DNA of 64,000 nt from Micromonospora coriariae (GCF_900091455.1 NZ_LT607412.1:5394001-5458000); one strand, 5' to 3'; positions 10,024-18,322 are shown, counted from the stretch's first letter. Notes: generated by a model not told the origin, from the letters alone. Translations and numbers: made by a program.

Positions 10024-10844
10024 GTGAGGCGTGGTGAGCAGCCTCCGTGGGTCGTGCCGGACGGGCTGTGGCAGCGCATCGAGCCGTTGCTGCCCAAGCC
10101 TGAGCGCAACCCGCGGTATCCAGGGCGTAAGCGGATCCCGGACCGCAAGGTCCTGTGCGGGATCCTGTTCGTGCTGCACACCGGCATCCAGTGGGAGTTC
10201 CTGCCCCAGGAACTGGGGTTCGGATCCGGGATGACCTGCTGGCGGCGCTTGCAGGAGTGGAACCGGGCCGGGGTGTGGCAGCGACTGCACGAGCTGCTGC
10301 TGGCCGAGCTGCAGGCCGCCGGGAAGTTGGACTGGTCCCGCGCGGTCATCGACTCCTCGCACGTGCGGGCGGCCAGACGTGGCCCAAAAGCGGCCCGAGC
10401 CCGGTCGACCGCGCCCGCCCAGGCTCGAAGCACCACGTCCTGACCGAGGGCGCCGGCATCCCCCTGGCCGTGTCGCTGACCGGCGGCAACCGCCACGATG
10501 TCACCCAACTGCTCCCGCTGATCGACAAGATCCCACCGGTACGCGGTCGGCGCGGCCGCCCACGCCAGCGCCCCGACGCGTTGTTCGCCGACCGCGCGTA
10601 CGACCACGACAAGTACCGCAAGGCAGTACGCGGCAAGGGCATCCGCCCACGGATCGCCCGCCGCGGCCAGCCCCACGGCTCCCGACTGGGCACCATCAGA
10701 TGGGTCGTCGAGCGCACGATCGCCTGGTACCACGGCATGAAGCGCCTACGCATCCGCTGGGAACGCCGCGACGACATCCACGAAGCCTTCCTCACCCTCG
10801 CCACCTGCATCATCACGTACCGGCATGTCGTCCGACTTTGTTAG
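10024..10844 (+). CDS. IS5-family DDE transposase made by -1 frameshifting
   Basis: The first frame (GTG 10024 to TGA 10443, 139 aa) holds the N-terminal helical domain and the first catalytic Asp in VIDSSH. The second frame, one base back and open to TAG 10844, holds the rest: second Asp in LFADRAYD and the Glu region VVERTIAWYHGMKRLRIRW. A canonical slippery heptamer CCCAAAA sits at 10383-10389, where frame one reads CCA AAA and the -1 frame reads CCC AAA. The fusion product would be about 273 aa, normal for this family. This is the standard expression mode of IS427-group elements rather than gene decay. Confidence 0.9.
10383..10389 (+). other. Programmed -1 frameshift heptamer in transposase
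   Basis: C CCA AAA fits the X XXY YYZ slippery rule exactly and joins the two transposase frames. I did not model a stimulatory structure downstream. Confidence 0.75.
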
Positions 10845-10850
10845 GACCTC
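10837..10850. repeat. Right terminal inverted repeat of the IS element
   Basis: TTTGTTAGGACCTC, followed by TTA. It contains the stop codons of both the transposase (plus strand) and the DUF397 gene (minus strand). Confidence 0.9.
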
Positions 10851-11032
10851 TTAGTGACCCGGACGAAGCTGGCCCAGGCGGCGGGGGAGAAGGTGAGGGC
10901 CGGTCCCGCTGGGTCCTTGCTGTCACGTACGGCGACAAGGCCGGGCAGGTTGTCCGCGACCTCCACACACGCACCGCCGTTGTCGCCACTGCGGGTGCTC
11001 TTGCGCCACAGGGCGCCGGCCAGTTCAGCCAT
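10841..11032 (-). CDS. DUF397 protein with IS-altered C-terminus
   Basis: This 63-aa protein (MAELAGALWRKSTRSGDNGG...) has the DUF397 pattern: W-R-K-S-xx-S-G-DNGGACVEVA, then VAVRDSKDP and a terminal FSPAAWASFV strand. ATG 11032 is chosen because GGAGAGG lies six bases upstream; the frame also extends to TTG 11047 without a ribosome site. It overlaps the stop of the XRE regulator by eight bases. Such DUF397/XRE-DUF5753 pairs are very common in actinomycetes and are thought to act like toxin-antitoxin or developmental regulator pairs (whiJ type). The last residues (KRS) and the stop come from the IS element; before insertion the frame would have ended in KSVR. Confidence 0.85.
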   Translation of the reverse strand: MAELAGALWRKSTRSGDNGGACVEVADNLPGLVAVRDSKDPAGPALTFSPAAWASFVRVTKRS

Positions 11033-11906
11033 GATGGACCTCTCCAACGATCTTGTTGATCAGTTGCTTCGATTGTTGCTCATCGAGAGCCAGAGACGTA
11101 AGGCTCGCCCACACCTTCTCGTAAGCGGCGATCTCCTCGGGCCGGTCGAGGTACAGGGCACCGGTCAGCGACTCGCTGTAGACGACGGATGGCTCCGGGA
11201 CGACTCGGTTTGTCAGTGGGAAGTCGAGCATCATGAAGGTGCCGGCGAGCGCGCCGTAGTGCGCCCCAACAGATAGCGGCAGGATCCGGATGGAGATGTT
11301 CGGTAGGCCTGCGAGGTCGTTCAGATGTCGGAGCTGCTCGGCCATCACCGCCCGGCTGCCGATCTGCTTGATTAGCAACGCCTCGGCGAGCACCGAGCTG
11401 AGCTGAGGTGCCTTCGGCAACCGTCGTCGTAGGAGGCCCTGCCGCTGAAGCCGGATGCTAATGAGCTGGTCCAATTCGTCTTCGCTCATGTCGGCGCGGT
11501 TCTGAAAGACACCCCTGGCATACGCCTCTGTCTGCAAGAGGCCGGGGATCAGCGACTCGTCATACCCCCGGAGCCTCGATGCGGCGGATTCCAGACCGAC
11601 GTACAGCTCGAACCAGTCGGGGACGGCGTCACCGTACGAGTGCCACCAGCCCTTGGCCTTGGTCTCGGCGGCCAGGGCGGTGAGCGCGCCGACTAGGTCG
11701 GGCGTCGCCCCGTACAGCTCGCACATGGCCTTGACGTCGAGGGCGCGGACCGGGCCGATGCCGGTCTCGATGCGCCACATCTTCTGCCGGCTGCACTGCA
11801 TCGCCTCGGCCGCGCCGTCCAGCGTCATCCGCGCCTCTGTGCGTAGCTCGCGCAGCGCCCGCCCGAGCTGCCGTCGCGGCACTGTCGATCCCATGTCGTC
11901 GGCCAT
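11025..11906 (-). CDS. XRE-family helix-turn-helix regulator with DUF5753
   Basis: This 293-aa protein begins with a helix-turn-helix (RRQLGRALRELRTEARMTLDGAAEAMQCSRQKMWRIETG, given here as residues about 11-49), followed by the DUF5753 domain (WFELYVGLESAASRLRGYDE, LIPGLLQTEAYARGVF, then SIRILPLSVGAHYGALAGTF). This is the standard architecture of actinomycete WhiJ-like regulators. It is upstream of and overlapping the DUF397 gene, its usual partner. It probably binds DNA near its own promoter (11907-12078) and controls the pair. Confidence 0.92.
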   Translation of the reverse strand: MADDMGSTVPRRQLGRALRELRTEARMTLDGAAEAMQCSRQKMWRIETGIGPVRALDVKAMCELYGATPDLVGALTALAAETKAKGWWHSYGDAVPDWFELYVGLESAASRLRGYDESLIPGLLQTEAYARGVFQNRADMSEDELDQLISIRLQRQGLLRRRLPKAPQLSSVLAEALLIKQIGSRAVMAEQLRHLNDLAGLPNISIRILPLSVGAHYGALAGTFMMLDFPLTNRVVPEPSVVYSESLTGALYLDRPEEIAAYEKVWASLTSLALDEQQSKQLINKIVGEVHHG

Positions 11907-12078
11907 CGGCTCCCGCCCTCTCCACGTTGCATCTTGTTACATCCGGTCGCCATCGGTGAAACGCACGAACGTTCCCCAAGAATCAATCCGATTGGGTGTT
12001 GTAGCGCAATGCGATCACGCGTCTGACCATACAAGACACTCCCGATAGTAGCCATGAACGCGCAATTCCCACGCCTGG

Positions 12079-12429
12079 CTAATCGGCGCACTGTCCGGGG
12101 GTGGAATGGTGTGGAGCGAGGTTCAGAGTTCGTGGCGAACAGGGCCAGGCCGTAGCTGAGCATGATGCCAAAGATGACCAGTCCGCCCTCACCCAGGGCA
12201 TGTCCCTGCTTGGGCGGACACCGATGGAGACCGCCACCGCCAGTTGCGCGGTGAGGACGAGGCAGATGACGATGCTCAACACCCGGCATCCGACCCCGTT
12301 GAACGACCACCAGGTCACGGTTCCGAACACCGCCGGGACGGCCATCAGCAGGCTGAGCCCGATCAGCGGCGTAGCGAGCTTCCGCCGCAGCAGGCTGGTG
12401 CCTGCCGAGGGTGATGTCTGTCGGCTCAA
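12079..12429 (-). pseudogene. Frameshifted small membrane protein gene
   Basis: From TTG 12429 the frame encodes two convincing hydrophobic helices (ATPLIGLSLLMAVPAVFG and VLSIVICLVLTAQLAVAVSI) and then turns non-membrane-like after SRDMPW. In the frame one base away the sequence continues naturally as EGGLVIFGIMLSYGLALFAT, a third helix. A single-base indel near 12185-12215 therefore probably breaks a three-helix membrane protein. A sequencing error would give the same picture. Function unknown. Confidence 0.45.
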
Positions 12430-12539
12430 CTGTCGATGACCCTCAGGAAGACCGTGCCGCCGCCGGCGTCGACAGACGTTGCCGTTGTACTGCGACGTCT
12501 GTACGTCCTCGGCGAACTGCCCGCTGACCTGTCAGGTGC

Positions 12540-12690
12540 CGCCAGTCCGCAGGAACGGGCGCAGTTCGGCGCTCAGCGGCGCGTCCCAGTTGGGCGTTGC
12601 GGGCTGCCATTCGTACCGTTTGATGGTTGTGGCCAGCGTGTCGGGTCGCAGCACGACCAGCGCCTCGCTGGGGCAGGCTTGGGCAGCCGC
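12540..12690 (-). pseudogene. Possible gene remnant (C-terminal fragment)
   Basis: The minus-strand frame ending at TGA 12542-12540 reads EALVVLRPDTLATTIKRYEW and then QPATPNWDAPLSAELRPFL, ending RTGGT. This has a protein-like composition, but upstream the frame runs into AT-rich sequence (around 12700-12715) without a credible start. I interpret it as a decayed fragment between the frameshifted membrane gene and the next intact gene. Evidence is weak. Confidence 0.25.
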
Positions 12691-12728
12691 TCGCCGATGT
12701 AAAAATATCGACAGTTATCCATTCCGAG

Positions 12729-13526
12729 ATGGATGAGGATGGCGGCATGCCTCGATGCCGTGCCCGGTGCAAGGACAACACTCTCTGCAAGAACCCGGTG
12801 GGCGTGCCAGGCGCACGGTGCGGCCGACACGTGGGAATGCCGGAGGCGGGGCCGCGACATCCAAAGCAGAGATCGACAAGACGACGGTCACGGGCATCGA
12901 CCAGCCCAGGTAGGCGGGGCGCTGGCAGGAGCGCTTCACGCGCGGGGAGTGGACGGGGTGGGGAAGCCCAGGAACGCCGCCGACAAGAGCGTGTCGAGAG
13001 CGCTGCCGAATTCTGCGTCGGGGTTCTCACCGACGGGTGGGCTGATGTTGTGTCCGACCGCGTGACGGAATACGTGGCCGAGGAGACCTGGAAAAGGCTC
13101 TTCAGGCGGCGCCGCCGCAGGAGGTGCAAGCTGTTGGCGCAGACGGCGGGCGCAGTGCTGGCCGGCAAGCAGATGCTGCACGATCTGGTAGGAGCCATAG
13201 GGGCCTGGCTGGCCAGGCTCCTTGGCGGTGACAGGGTCGTGCAGTCCTTCGCCCGTCAACTCGCGTCGAACATCCCACTGCCCCCCGACGCCAAGATGGT
13301 GGCTACAGCGCGGGGGCTGCAGGTGGCCGGAGTGCTGTTGTGTCTGTTCAACGGTGATGACATCAGGAGATGCCAGTGCTTTATTGATCTTGCTCTTGAG
13401 GAAACGAAGGCTCAGGTTAAGAAGATCCTCCTCGCCGCGATGGAGGACTGGGCCGCTCTGGCGCAATTCCCGGCCTCACCCTTGGTGGCCGAGCGAGGCA
13501 TGTATGGGAGCGCCGGAAGGCCTTGA
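12729..13526 (+). CDS. Hypothetical protein with Cys/His-rich N-terminal motif
   Basis: This 265-aa ORF starts at ATG 12729; ATG 12747, with GAGGATGG just upstream, is an alternative. The N-terminus (RCRARCKDNTLCKNPVGVP then GARCGRHVG) resembles the short Cys/Cys/Cys/His zinc-knuckle found in phage and mobile-element proteins with an RC-A-T-x-G-x-PC-N...C-x-HG pattern. A basic Arg-rich linker (about 40-80) follows, then an alpha-helical domain with an RLFRRRRRRR tract, a mildly hydrophobic stretch near 160-180 and a conserved-looking end (VAGVLLCLFNGDD then CFIDLALEETKAQVKKILL). No catalytic motif is evident. The mobile-element setting suggests an accessory or defence-linked role, which is inference only. 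Confidence 0.65.
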   Translation: MDEDGGMPRCRARCKDNTLCKNPVGVPGARCGRHVGMPEAGPRHPKQRSTRRRSRASTSPGRRGAGRSASRAGSGRGGEAQERRRQERVESAAEFCVGVLTDGWADVVSDRVTEYVAEETWKRLFRRRRRRRCKLLAQTAGAVLAGKQMLHDLVGAIGAWLARLLGGDRVVQSFARQLASNIPLPPDAKMVATARGLQVAGVLLCLFNGDDIRRCQCFIDLALEETKAQVKKILLAAMEDWAALAQFPASPLVAERGMYGSAGRP

Positions 13527-13549
13527 TTGGCGCACCCGGGTGGGGGCGG

Positions 13550-14125
13550 CTAGCTTGGGTGGACCGTGGCGGGCGGAGCCATCACGAAGCCCTCGACGTA
13601 CGTCTGGCGGGCAGCCTGTAGGAATTCCAGCCGCTCCTTGCGCGCACGGTCCCAGCCGGCCTCAAGCCCAGGCGGCCAACGATGGCCGCGGTACCGCTTG
13701 TCGATGATTTCTGAGAGCGAGCCGACCGCGTCGAGCAGAGCCTGAGCGCGCTGCGCCAGTGAATCAGGTCCGGCTACCTGGACGACGGCGTTGGCGGCGA
13801 CGAGTTGGTTCCATTCGGCCGTGTACTGCCGGTGCTGGTCTGTTGGCTGCTCACCCTCGGGATGCAGGTTCAGTAGGTCGCTGAGCTCTCGGGCTTGATC
13901 AAGGAAGCTGTCCACTCGGGTCAAAAGCACGACGTAGGCCCCGCTACGCGCGTCAGCGAGCTGGCTGATCCGGGCCCGCTCGGCGTCCGCGAGCTCATTG
14001 CCGCGAGCCTTTTCGGCTTGAGCACGTTGGGTGTGGGTGCTGAGGTAACCGACGGCGAACGTGGCACCGCCGCCAACGAGCGCGCCCAGTAAGCCGAAGA
14101 GGCCCGTCGTGAACTCAGTGGTCAC
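13550..14125 (-). CDS. Single-pass membrane coiled-coil hypothetical protein
   Basis: With GTG 14125 as start, the 191-aa product has one N-terminal membrane helix (TGLFGLLGALVGGGATFAVG) immediately followed by a long charged helix (STHTQRAQAEKARGNELADA...) and further helices rich in Glu, Arg and Leu. This plan is common among actinomycete proteins of unknown function encoded near mobile DNA. The frame remains open to 14425, and ATG 14200 is another possible start that would add 25 residues, but neither has a clear ribosome site. It runs convergent to the preceding gene, 23 bases apart. Function unknown. Confidence 0.6.
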   Translation of the reverse strand: MTTEFTTGLFGLLGALVGGGATFAVGYLSTHTQRAQAEKARGNELADAERARISQLADARSGAYVVLLTRVDSFLDQARELSDLLNLHPEGEQPTDQHRQYTAEWNQLVAANAVVQVAGPDSLAQRAQALLDAVGSLSEIIDKRYRGHRWPPGLEAGWDRARKERLEFLQAARQTYVEGFVMAPPATVHPS

Positions 14126-14343
14126 GCAAGGCAGTAAAACATGGAAGATCGCGACTGTCTCCCCCGGAGGCTTGGCAGAGACATCTACGGTGGCATCCAT
14201 CTCGGCGACCGTCCCGCGGGGCACTGACGCACCGTACTGAGCTGATATCTTCTCGTGTTGTGCCGGCCGAACGCGAGCTGTCCTCGGTGGAGGATCCGCT
14301 GACCGAGACACGTCGCGCGTTGGAGGCCGTCCGGGGGTAACCG

Positions 14344-14811
14344 TTGCGCTATCAGATCCACTTCGAAAAGGAACTGACCACCGAGGCGCTACGCCGATTC
14401 CTGGCCGAGGACTACGGCATCTCACCGGACGCGGTCTATGTCGGGCGAATCGAGGATCGGGCGGTCGATGATCCTCGGCCGGTCGCCATGCTCAATCCTC
14501 CAGACGAGGACGAGGGATTCGGCTGGGTCCTGACCGGTGACACGGAGCTAGCCGATGCCACCGGTCAGGGGGAGCGAGAGTTGGCGGCCACCCTGGCCCG
14601 GACCTTCGGAGTGCGGGCCCTGGTCAACGATGGCAGCATCCACCCCGACCGGTGGCTGCTGGTCAGCACCGACGGCAGCAGCGGTAGGGTCATCACTGAC
14701 GAGGATGCTGCGGCGGACGGGGACCTGCGGGTCGTGCACGCTCTCGAACCGATCAGCGGAGAGCCGCAGCTCGCTGTCGTACCGCCACCGGACTGGGCCC
14801 GCGACTGGTGA
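14344..14811 (+). CDS. Hypothetical acidic protein
   Basis: This 155-aa ORF starts at TTG 14344 (MRYQIHFEKELTTEALRRFL). Codon bias is typical of the genome. The sequence is strongly acidic with alternating strands and helices, for example ELAATLARTFGVRALVNDG then DRWLLVSTDG. No signal peptide, membrane segment, cysteine cluster or known motif is seen. It is divergent from the coiled-coil membrane gene and separated by about 180 bases from the nuclease gene downstream, so no operon context helps. I do not recognise it. Confidence 0.6.
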   Translation: MRYQIHFEKELTTEALRRFLAEDYGISPDAVYVGRIEDRAVDDPRPVAMLNPPDEDEGFGWVLTGDTELADATGQGERELAATLARTFGVRALVNDGSIHPDRWLLVSTDGSSGRVITDEDAAADGDLRVVHALEPISGEPQLAVVPPPDWARDW

Positions 14812-14993
14812 CCGACTAGCTGCGATGACTCATTTAAGCGGCCCTTCACAGCTGCTGTTCGATGAGTCGGTTTCGGGACCCGTGCGACGGCCCGCTGGCA
14901 TGCGGACGGCTTGGGCGCCGGGGAACGGGATCAGCAGGACCACTTGGGATCACGCCTGCCATCGACGACAGGGCAAACAGCCCTTGCTGGCTG

Positions 14994-15956
14994 TCAGATG
15001 ATGGCTGCGGCCACTTCGGGCAATAGGACGGTCAGATCGATCAATTCGACGCGACCGGCGGGGCCGGCGGTGAAGTCGCGGATTGGAACGTCCAGCGGCC
15101 CGAACCGTTCCTCGAAGCCCTGCCGCAGTCTGGGCGACGACCTGTTGAGTCCCCACTCCGCCGTGCCCCTCGCGCCTCTCAGGAAGTGGATTGCCGGCGG
15201 TCCGGCGACGTACAGCTGCGGTCGGCGGCCTGACGTATCGAGTGCCAGGTGGACCAAGTCGGCGAAGACGCCGCGCTTGCGCATGGCGTCCGCGCCCTTC
15301 CATACCGATACTTTGAACTCGGCGATCCGCCTATCGGTTTCCAGATCATAAGGCCGGCTCAGGTCATTGCCGGCCGCCAGCGACGGCCGGCGGACGACCC
15401 GTTCGCCGTCCTCTAAAATCTTTGGCAACACCAGGGTGATCGCCGCAGCGTGGATCACGTCGCTGAGACGGCCGGCGTGCTGGCGTACCAGGAGCGCGGC
15501 GCGCAGCAGTTCTGAGCCCATGCCGGCCTCCTCGGCGAGCGAGGACACCGCTCGACGGTCGACTCCGTTGAGTCGCGCTTCCAGGTCGGAGATTCGGCCG
15601 GTCAGGTCGGCGGAGCCGAGAAAGGCGAGTAACGTCGCGAAGGCCGCTGCGAGGCCTGGTCGGACCTCGGACGAGACCGACGACAGGTTCGTCCGGGCAT
15701 GGACATCGCCCTTCGTGCGAAGGCTGGTCGGAAGTTTCAACGCTTGAAGGTGCCGCAGGGCAGTATGTGAGGTGAAGGCGCTTCGGTGCAGACCCGTGAC
15801 GGCGCCGAACACCTGCTTCACCGGCCAGCGGGCCCCGTCGATCTCGACCCAGTGCTCGTGCAGGTCCTCGCGGACCAGGTCTGCCAGCGCGACCCGGACC
15901 GCCTCGGCATTGACCGAGTAGGTCCGGCCGTCGTGCCGGAAGGTGTGAGTCGTCAC
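14994..15956 (-). CDS. Predicted PD-(D/E)XK-type nuclease, partner of RAMA-CBS-HEPN protein
   Basis: GTG 15956 overlaps the upstream stop in GTGA, giving 320 aa and tight translational coupling. The N-terminal 100 residues (THTFRHDGRTYSVNAEAVRVA) form a small alpha-beta domain. The C-terminal half has a nuclease-like core: Asp in RPYDLETDRRI followed by the E-x-K signature in IAEFKVSVWKG (roughly residues 215-235), then a helix FADLVHLALD and the strand QLYVAGPPAIHFL. That order (Asp, then Glu-x-Lys on a beta strand) is the PD-(D/E)XK pattern. The assignment rests on motif reading and could be wrong; the coupling to the upstream gene is directly visible. Confidence 0.65.
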   Translation of the reverse strand: MTTHTFRHDGRTYSVNAEAVRVALADLVREDLHEHWVEIDGARWPVKQVFGAVTGLHRSAFTSHTALRHLQALKLPTSLRTKGDVHARTNLSSVSSEVRPGLAAAFATLLAFLGSADLTGRISDLEARLNGVDRRAVSSLAEEAGMGSELLRAALLVRQHAGRLSDVIHAAAITLVLPKILEDGERVVRRPSLAAGNDLSRPYDLETDRRIAEFKVSVWKGADAMRKRGVFADLVHLALDTSGRRPQLYVAGPPAIHFLRGARGTAEWGLNRSSPRLRQGFEERFGPLDVPIRDFTAGPAGRVELIDLTVLLPEVAAAII

Positions 15957-17356
15957 CCGCGATACCGGCGAATCAGGTCGAGGAAGTTCCGCAGCTTGGC
16001 CACGTCGGTCGGCTTGACCGGGTCGGGGTTGAAGTGCATGACGTTGTTGCGGACCCGGCGCAGCCGGTCGAGACGCTTGATGAAGACCTGCCGGTCGAGC
16101 GGCCACCCCAACTGCGTCCAGCAGTCCGGATTGTCAAGCACCGCCTGGTACTGCCCGACGGACATCGCGTCGAACGATTTGAATGACAATCCCGCCGACA
16201 GGCACGCCTGTTTGACGGCCTCCTCGTCGAAAGTGTTCTGCAGGAGCTGTCGCAACTCCTGATCAATCTCACCGATGAGGAAGAACGGAGTCGCCGTGTC
16301 GTCGTACTTGCGCACCACGTCTGCGGCGGTGAGGATTCCGGTGATTTTGCGTTGGTCGTCTCGAACGAATATGAATCCGTCCTGCTGGAGTGTTCCCAGC
16401 ACGTCGAGCAACCGTACGTCGTAGTCGAAGACCCGGGCAGCCGCGCGCCGATCGATCGCGTCACTGAAGGTGGCATGCCCGTCGCGGTGCTTGGCGGCCG
16501 CGATCGACTCCCAGCTCACCGCACCGTGCAGCGTGTACGGGTTGGCGAGCACCGCGATCTGGGAGAAGTCGTCGACCTGCATTGCGGTGATCGCCTCCTC
16601 GAAAGAGGCCGTCGGGGATACCCAGGTCAGTGACATATCGTCGGGAAGGAGGTTGCCCAGCGTCAACCCGACGTCAACGCTCTCCTCGTCACTGGCGGAG
16701 GATGGCGGCTCGCTGTTGTCGACGCCGGGCTCGACCGCGACCGTGGGTTGGTCGCCCTCGGGCACCATGATCCGGATCGTCTTGTCCAAGCTGACGGTGC
16801 GGAAGTCGGGAACGGTGGTCAGCCCGTGGTTGGCCAGGTCGGCGTCGATCTGCACACTCGCGGTGCGGTCGCGGTCCTCAATGCCCCAGTGCTTAATGAA
16901 CTCGCGGACGGTCAATGTGCGTGGCTGACCCGCTTCGGCGTCCGTCCGTGCCTCCTCGAGCAGCGTGAAACGGCGCCGTACCGCCTCCGCCTCCTCGTGC
17001 GGACGCGCGTGATCCGCCCCGACCTCCTCAGCGACATCCTTGAGTAGCTGCACCCGCAGTTGGTGTAGCGTCTGCCCGCTTGGCTGGACCCGCCACACCG
17101 CCCATCCGGGCACCGCGACGAGACCTGACTCCTCAGCAGCGGCGCGGGAGGGAGTGGCGAATTCACGGCCGTCAGGAAGGCGAAGCTGTCCGCGGGATGT
17201 CACGGTTGCCCGGTACGGGGTCTCGCCAATCCGTTGTTGAAAGGTCAGCTCGGCGCCCGAACTGAGTAGCCCCGCGTCGAGCAGGTCCGAGATCCGGACG
17301 CGACGCCCGTTGATAAGAAGCTCTCGACGGCTTTGCCGGTACGAGTCGTTCGACAT
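15953..17356 (-). CDS. RAMA-CBS-HEPN multidomain protein
   Basis: This 467-aa protein starts at ATG 17356 (MSNDSYRQSRRELLINGRRV), with a GAAAG stretch upstream. Residues about 18-95 match the RAMA (restriction-system adenine-methylase-associated) pattern: ISDLLDAGLLSSG, a strand pair, RLPDGREFATPSRAAAE, VPGWAVWRV. Residues about 230-355 form a CBS pair (FEEAITAMQVDDFSQIAVLA; GFIFVRDDQRKITGILTAAD), which normally binds adenosine ligands. The C-terminus (about 365-467) is helical and contains RVRNNVMHF, an exact R-x4-H HEPN signature of RNases. A modified-base reader, nucleotide sensor and RNase-like effector in one chain, coupled to a nuclease gene, would make an abortive-infection type system plausible. 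That interpretation is inference. Confidence 0.75.
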   Translation of the reverse strand: MSNDSYRQSRRELLINGRRVRISDLLDAGLLSSGAELTFQQRIGETPYRATVTSRGQLRLPDGREFATPSRAAAEESGLVAVPGWAVWRVQPSGQTLHQLRVQLLKDVAEEVGADHARPHEEAEAVRRRFTLLEEARTDAEAGQPRTLTVREFIKHWGIEDRDRTASVQIDADLANHGLTTVPDFRTVSLDKTIRIMVPEGDQPTVAVEPGVDNSEPPSSASDEESVDVGLTLGNLLPDDMSLTWVSPTASFEEAITAMQVDDFSQIAVLANPYTLHGAVSWESIAAAKHRDGHATFSDAIDRRAAARVFDYDVRLLDVLGTLQQDGFIFVRDDQRKITGILTAADVVRKYDDTATPFFLIGEIDQELRQLLQNTFDEEAVKQACLSAGLSFKSFDAMSVGQYQAVLDNPDCWTQLGWPLDRQVFIKRLDRLRRVRNNVMHFNPDPVKPTDVAKLRNFLDLIRRYRG

Positions 17357-18172
17357 GTTGTCGCTTTCATCGTTAGGGGTGGGTGAGTCAGGGGTGGCGT
17401 GACGGGAGTCGTGGTCCTCGGGATCCTCCGAGGTGTCTGCGTACGACACCAAGATTGGCTCCACGTCAAGGGCGCTACTTGCGAACGTGAGGGCTCGTTC
17501 GCTCGCCGAGATCTTGGTGAGTTCGCGGGCACACCACTTCCACCCGAGGAGGGAAAGCTCGTTGGCGGCGCGGCCCAGCACGGTTTCCTCGAAGCCATTC
17601 ACCAGGTGTACTGCCACCCGGTCGGCATGTTCTTGAACGCGGGGCGCCAGGAACATCAACTTCGCTTTGCGGCCGGAGGCTCGATCAGAGCGGTCATAGC
17701 CGGGTGGGGCCGCAGTAAGGTCCCCCTCACGCCATGCGTTGACCATTTCAGCGACGGCCGGGTAATCGGTCACCGCCAACTCACCGTCGCCGTCGAAGCG
17801 CCGCTGACTGGTGGTCGCCCCGAAACCGTAGTGGCCGTTCGTCTGCGACGTAGCCCCAGCCGCGAGGATGCTCGTGTTCACTCTTCTGCGGCTGATAGCA
17901 GCCGACAATGGCGACTTCGACCGGGCTGTCGTCGGGCACCGCGAGCCGCCGTAGCTGGCCTCTCGTATCCATCGGTCGCGCCGGACGAGCTGCATACCGC
18001 CACGCTTCGCTTCCTGCGGTGTCGCCGGTCGCAACGGCTCTGGGCAGTCACAAATCCGCCGGACCCTCAGACTGCGCCAAGGCTCAGGATGGATCCACCG
18101 ATCCCCGTGCTGGGCGCAGATGACGCCACAGTGACGGCAGATGTGCTCGTCGCCGGTATTCGGGTCCGTCAC
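17357..18172 (-). other. Frame-ambiguous upstream ORF with Cys-rich start (possible decayed gene or N-terminal extension)
   Basis: The frame of the RAMA gene stays open up to GTG 18172, adding 272 residues. The beginning carries a possible zinc site (ICRHCGVICAQHGDRW then ICDC). The end (VQEHADRVAVHLVNGFEETV, SLLGWKWCARELTKIS) looks like real protein followed by an acidic tail leading to MSNDSY. The middle (about 17780-17960) reads better one frame away as PVEVAIVGCYQPQKSEHEHP and GWGYVADERPLRFRGDHQ. So this may be a frame-damaged separate gene, or a true long N-terminus. I list it apart because the RAMA protein has its own good start. The rest of the stretch to 18322 should hold divergent promoters. 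Confidence 0.4.
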
Positions 18173-18322
18173 GGAGGAGTCGCCAATCCCTCGGCCTCAA
18201 GTCGTCGCAGCGTAGGTGATGATCGAGGGCGCGGGTGTCGCGAATCTGACGCACATGTGCTCCAGGCTGTTAGGCAGCTCAAGCCGGTAAGGGGTGCAGT
18301 AGCATGCGGCGGTGACCCGCTC

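Larger units (their letters stand above)
9959..10850 (+). mobile_element. IS5-family (IS427-group-like) insertion sequence, 892 bp
   Basis: Perfect 14-base terminal inverted repeats GAGGTCCTAACAAA (9959-9972) and TTTGTTAGGACCTC (10837-10850) bound a two-frame DDE transposase. The triplet TTA flanks both ends (9956-9958 and 10851-10853) as a probable 3-base target duplication. Intact repeats, duplication and open frames suggest a recent and possibly active insertion. It lies between the methylase unit and a DUF397 gene and supplies the stop codon of the latter. Confidence 0.92.

Noticed and set aside
10024..10844. Transposase as a broken pseudogene
   Set aside because: A canonical CCCAAAA slippery heptamer joins the two frames exactly, which is normal for this IS group.
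17399..18322. Plus-strand extension of the giant helicase upstream of its ATG
   Set aside because: Frame is open but reads as shadow of the minus-strand ORF; the protein-like sequence and a natural start begin at 18323.
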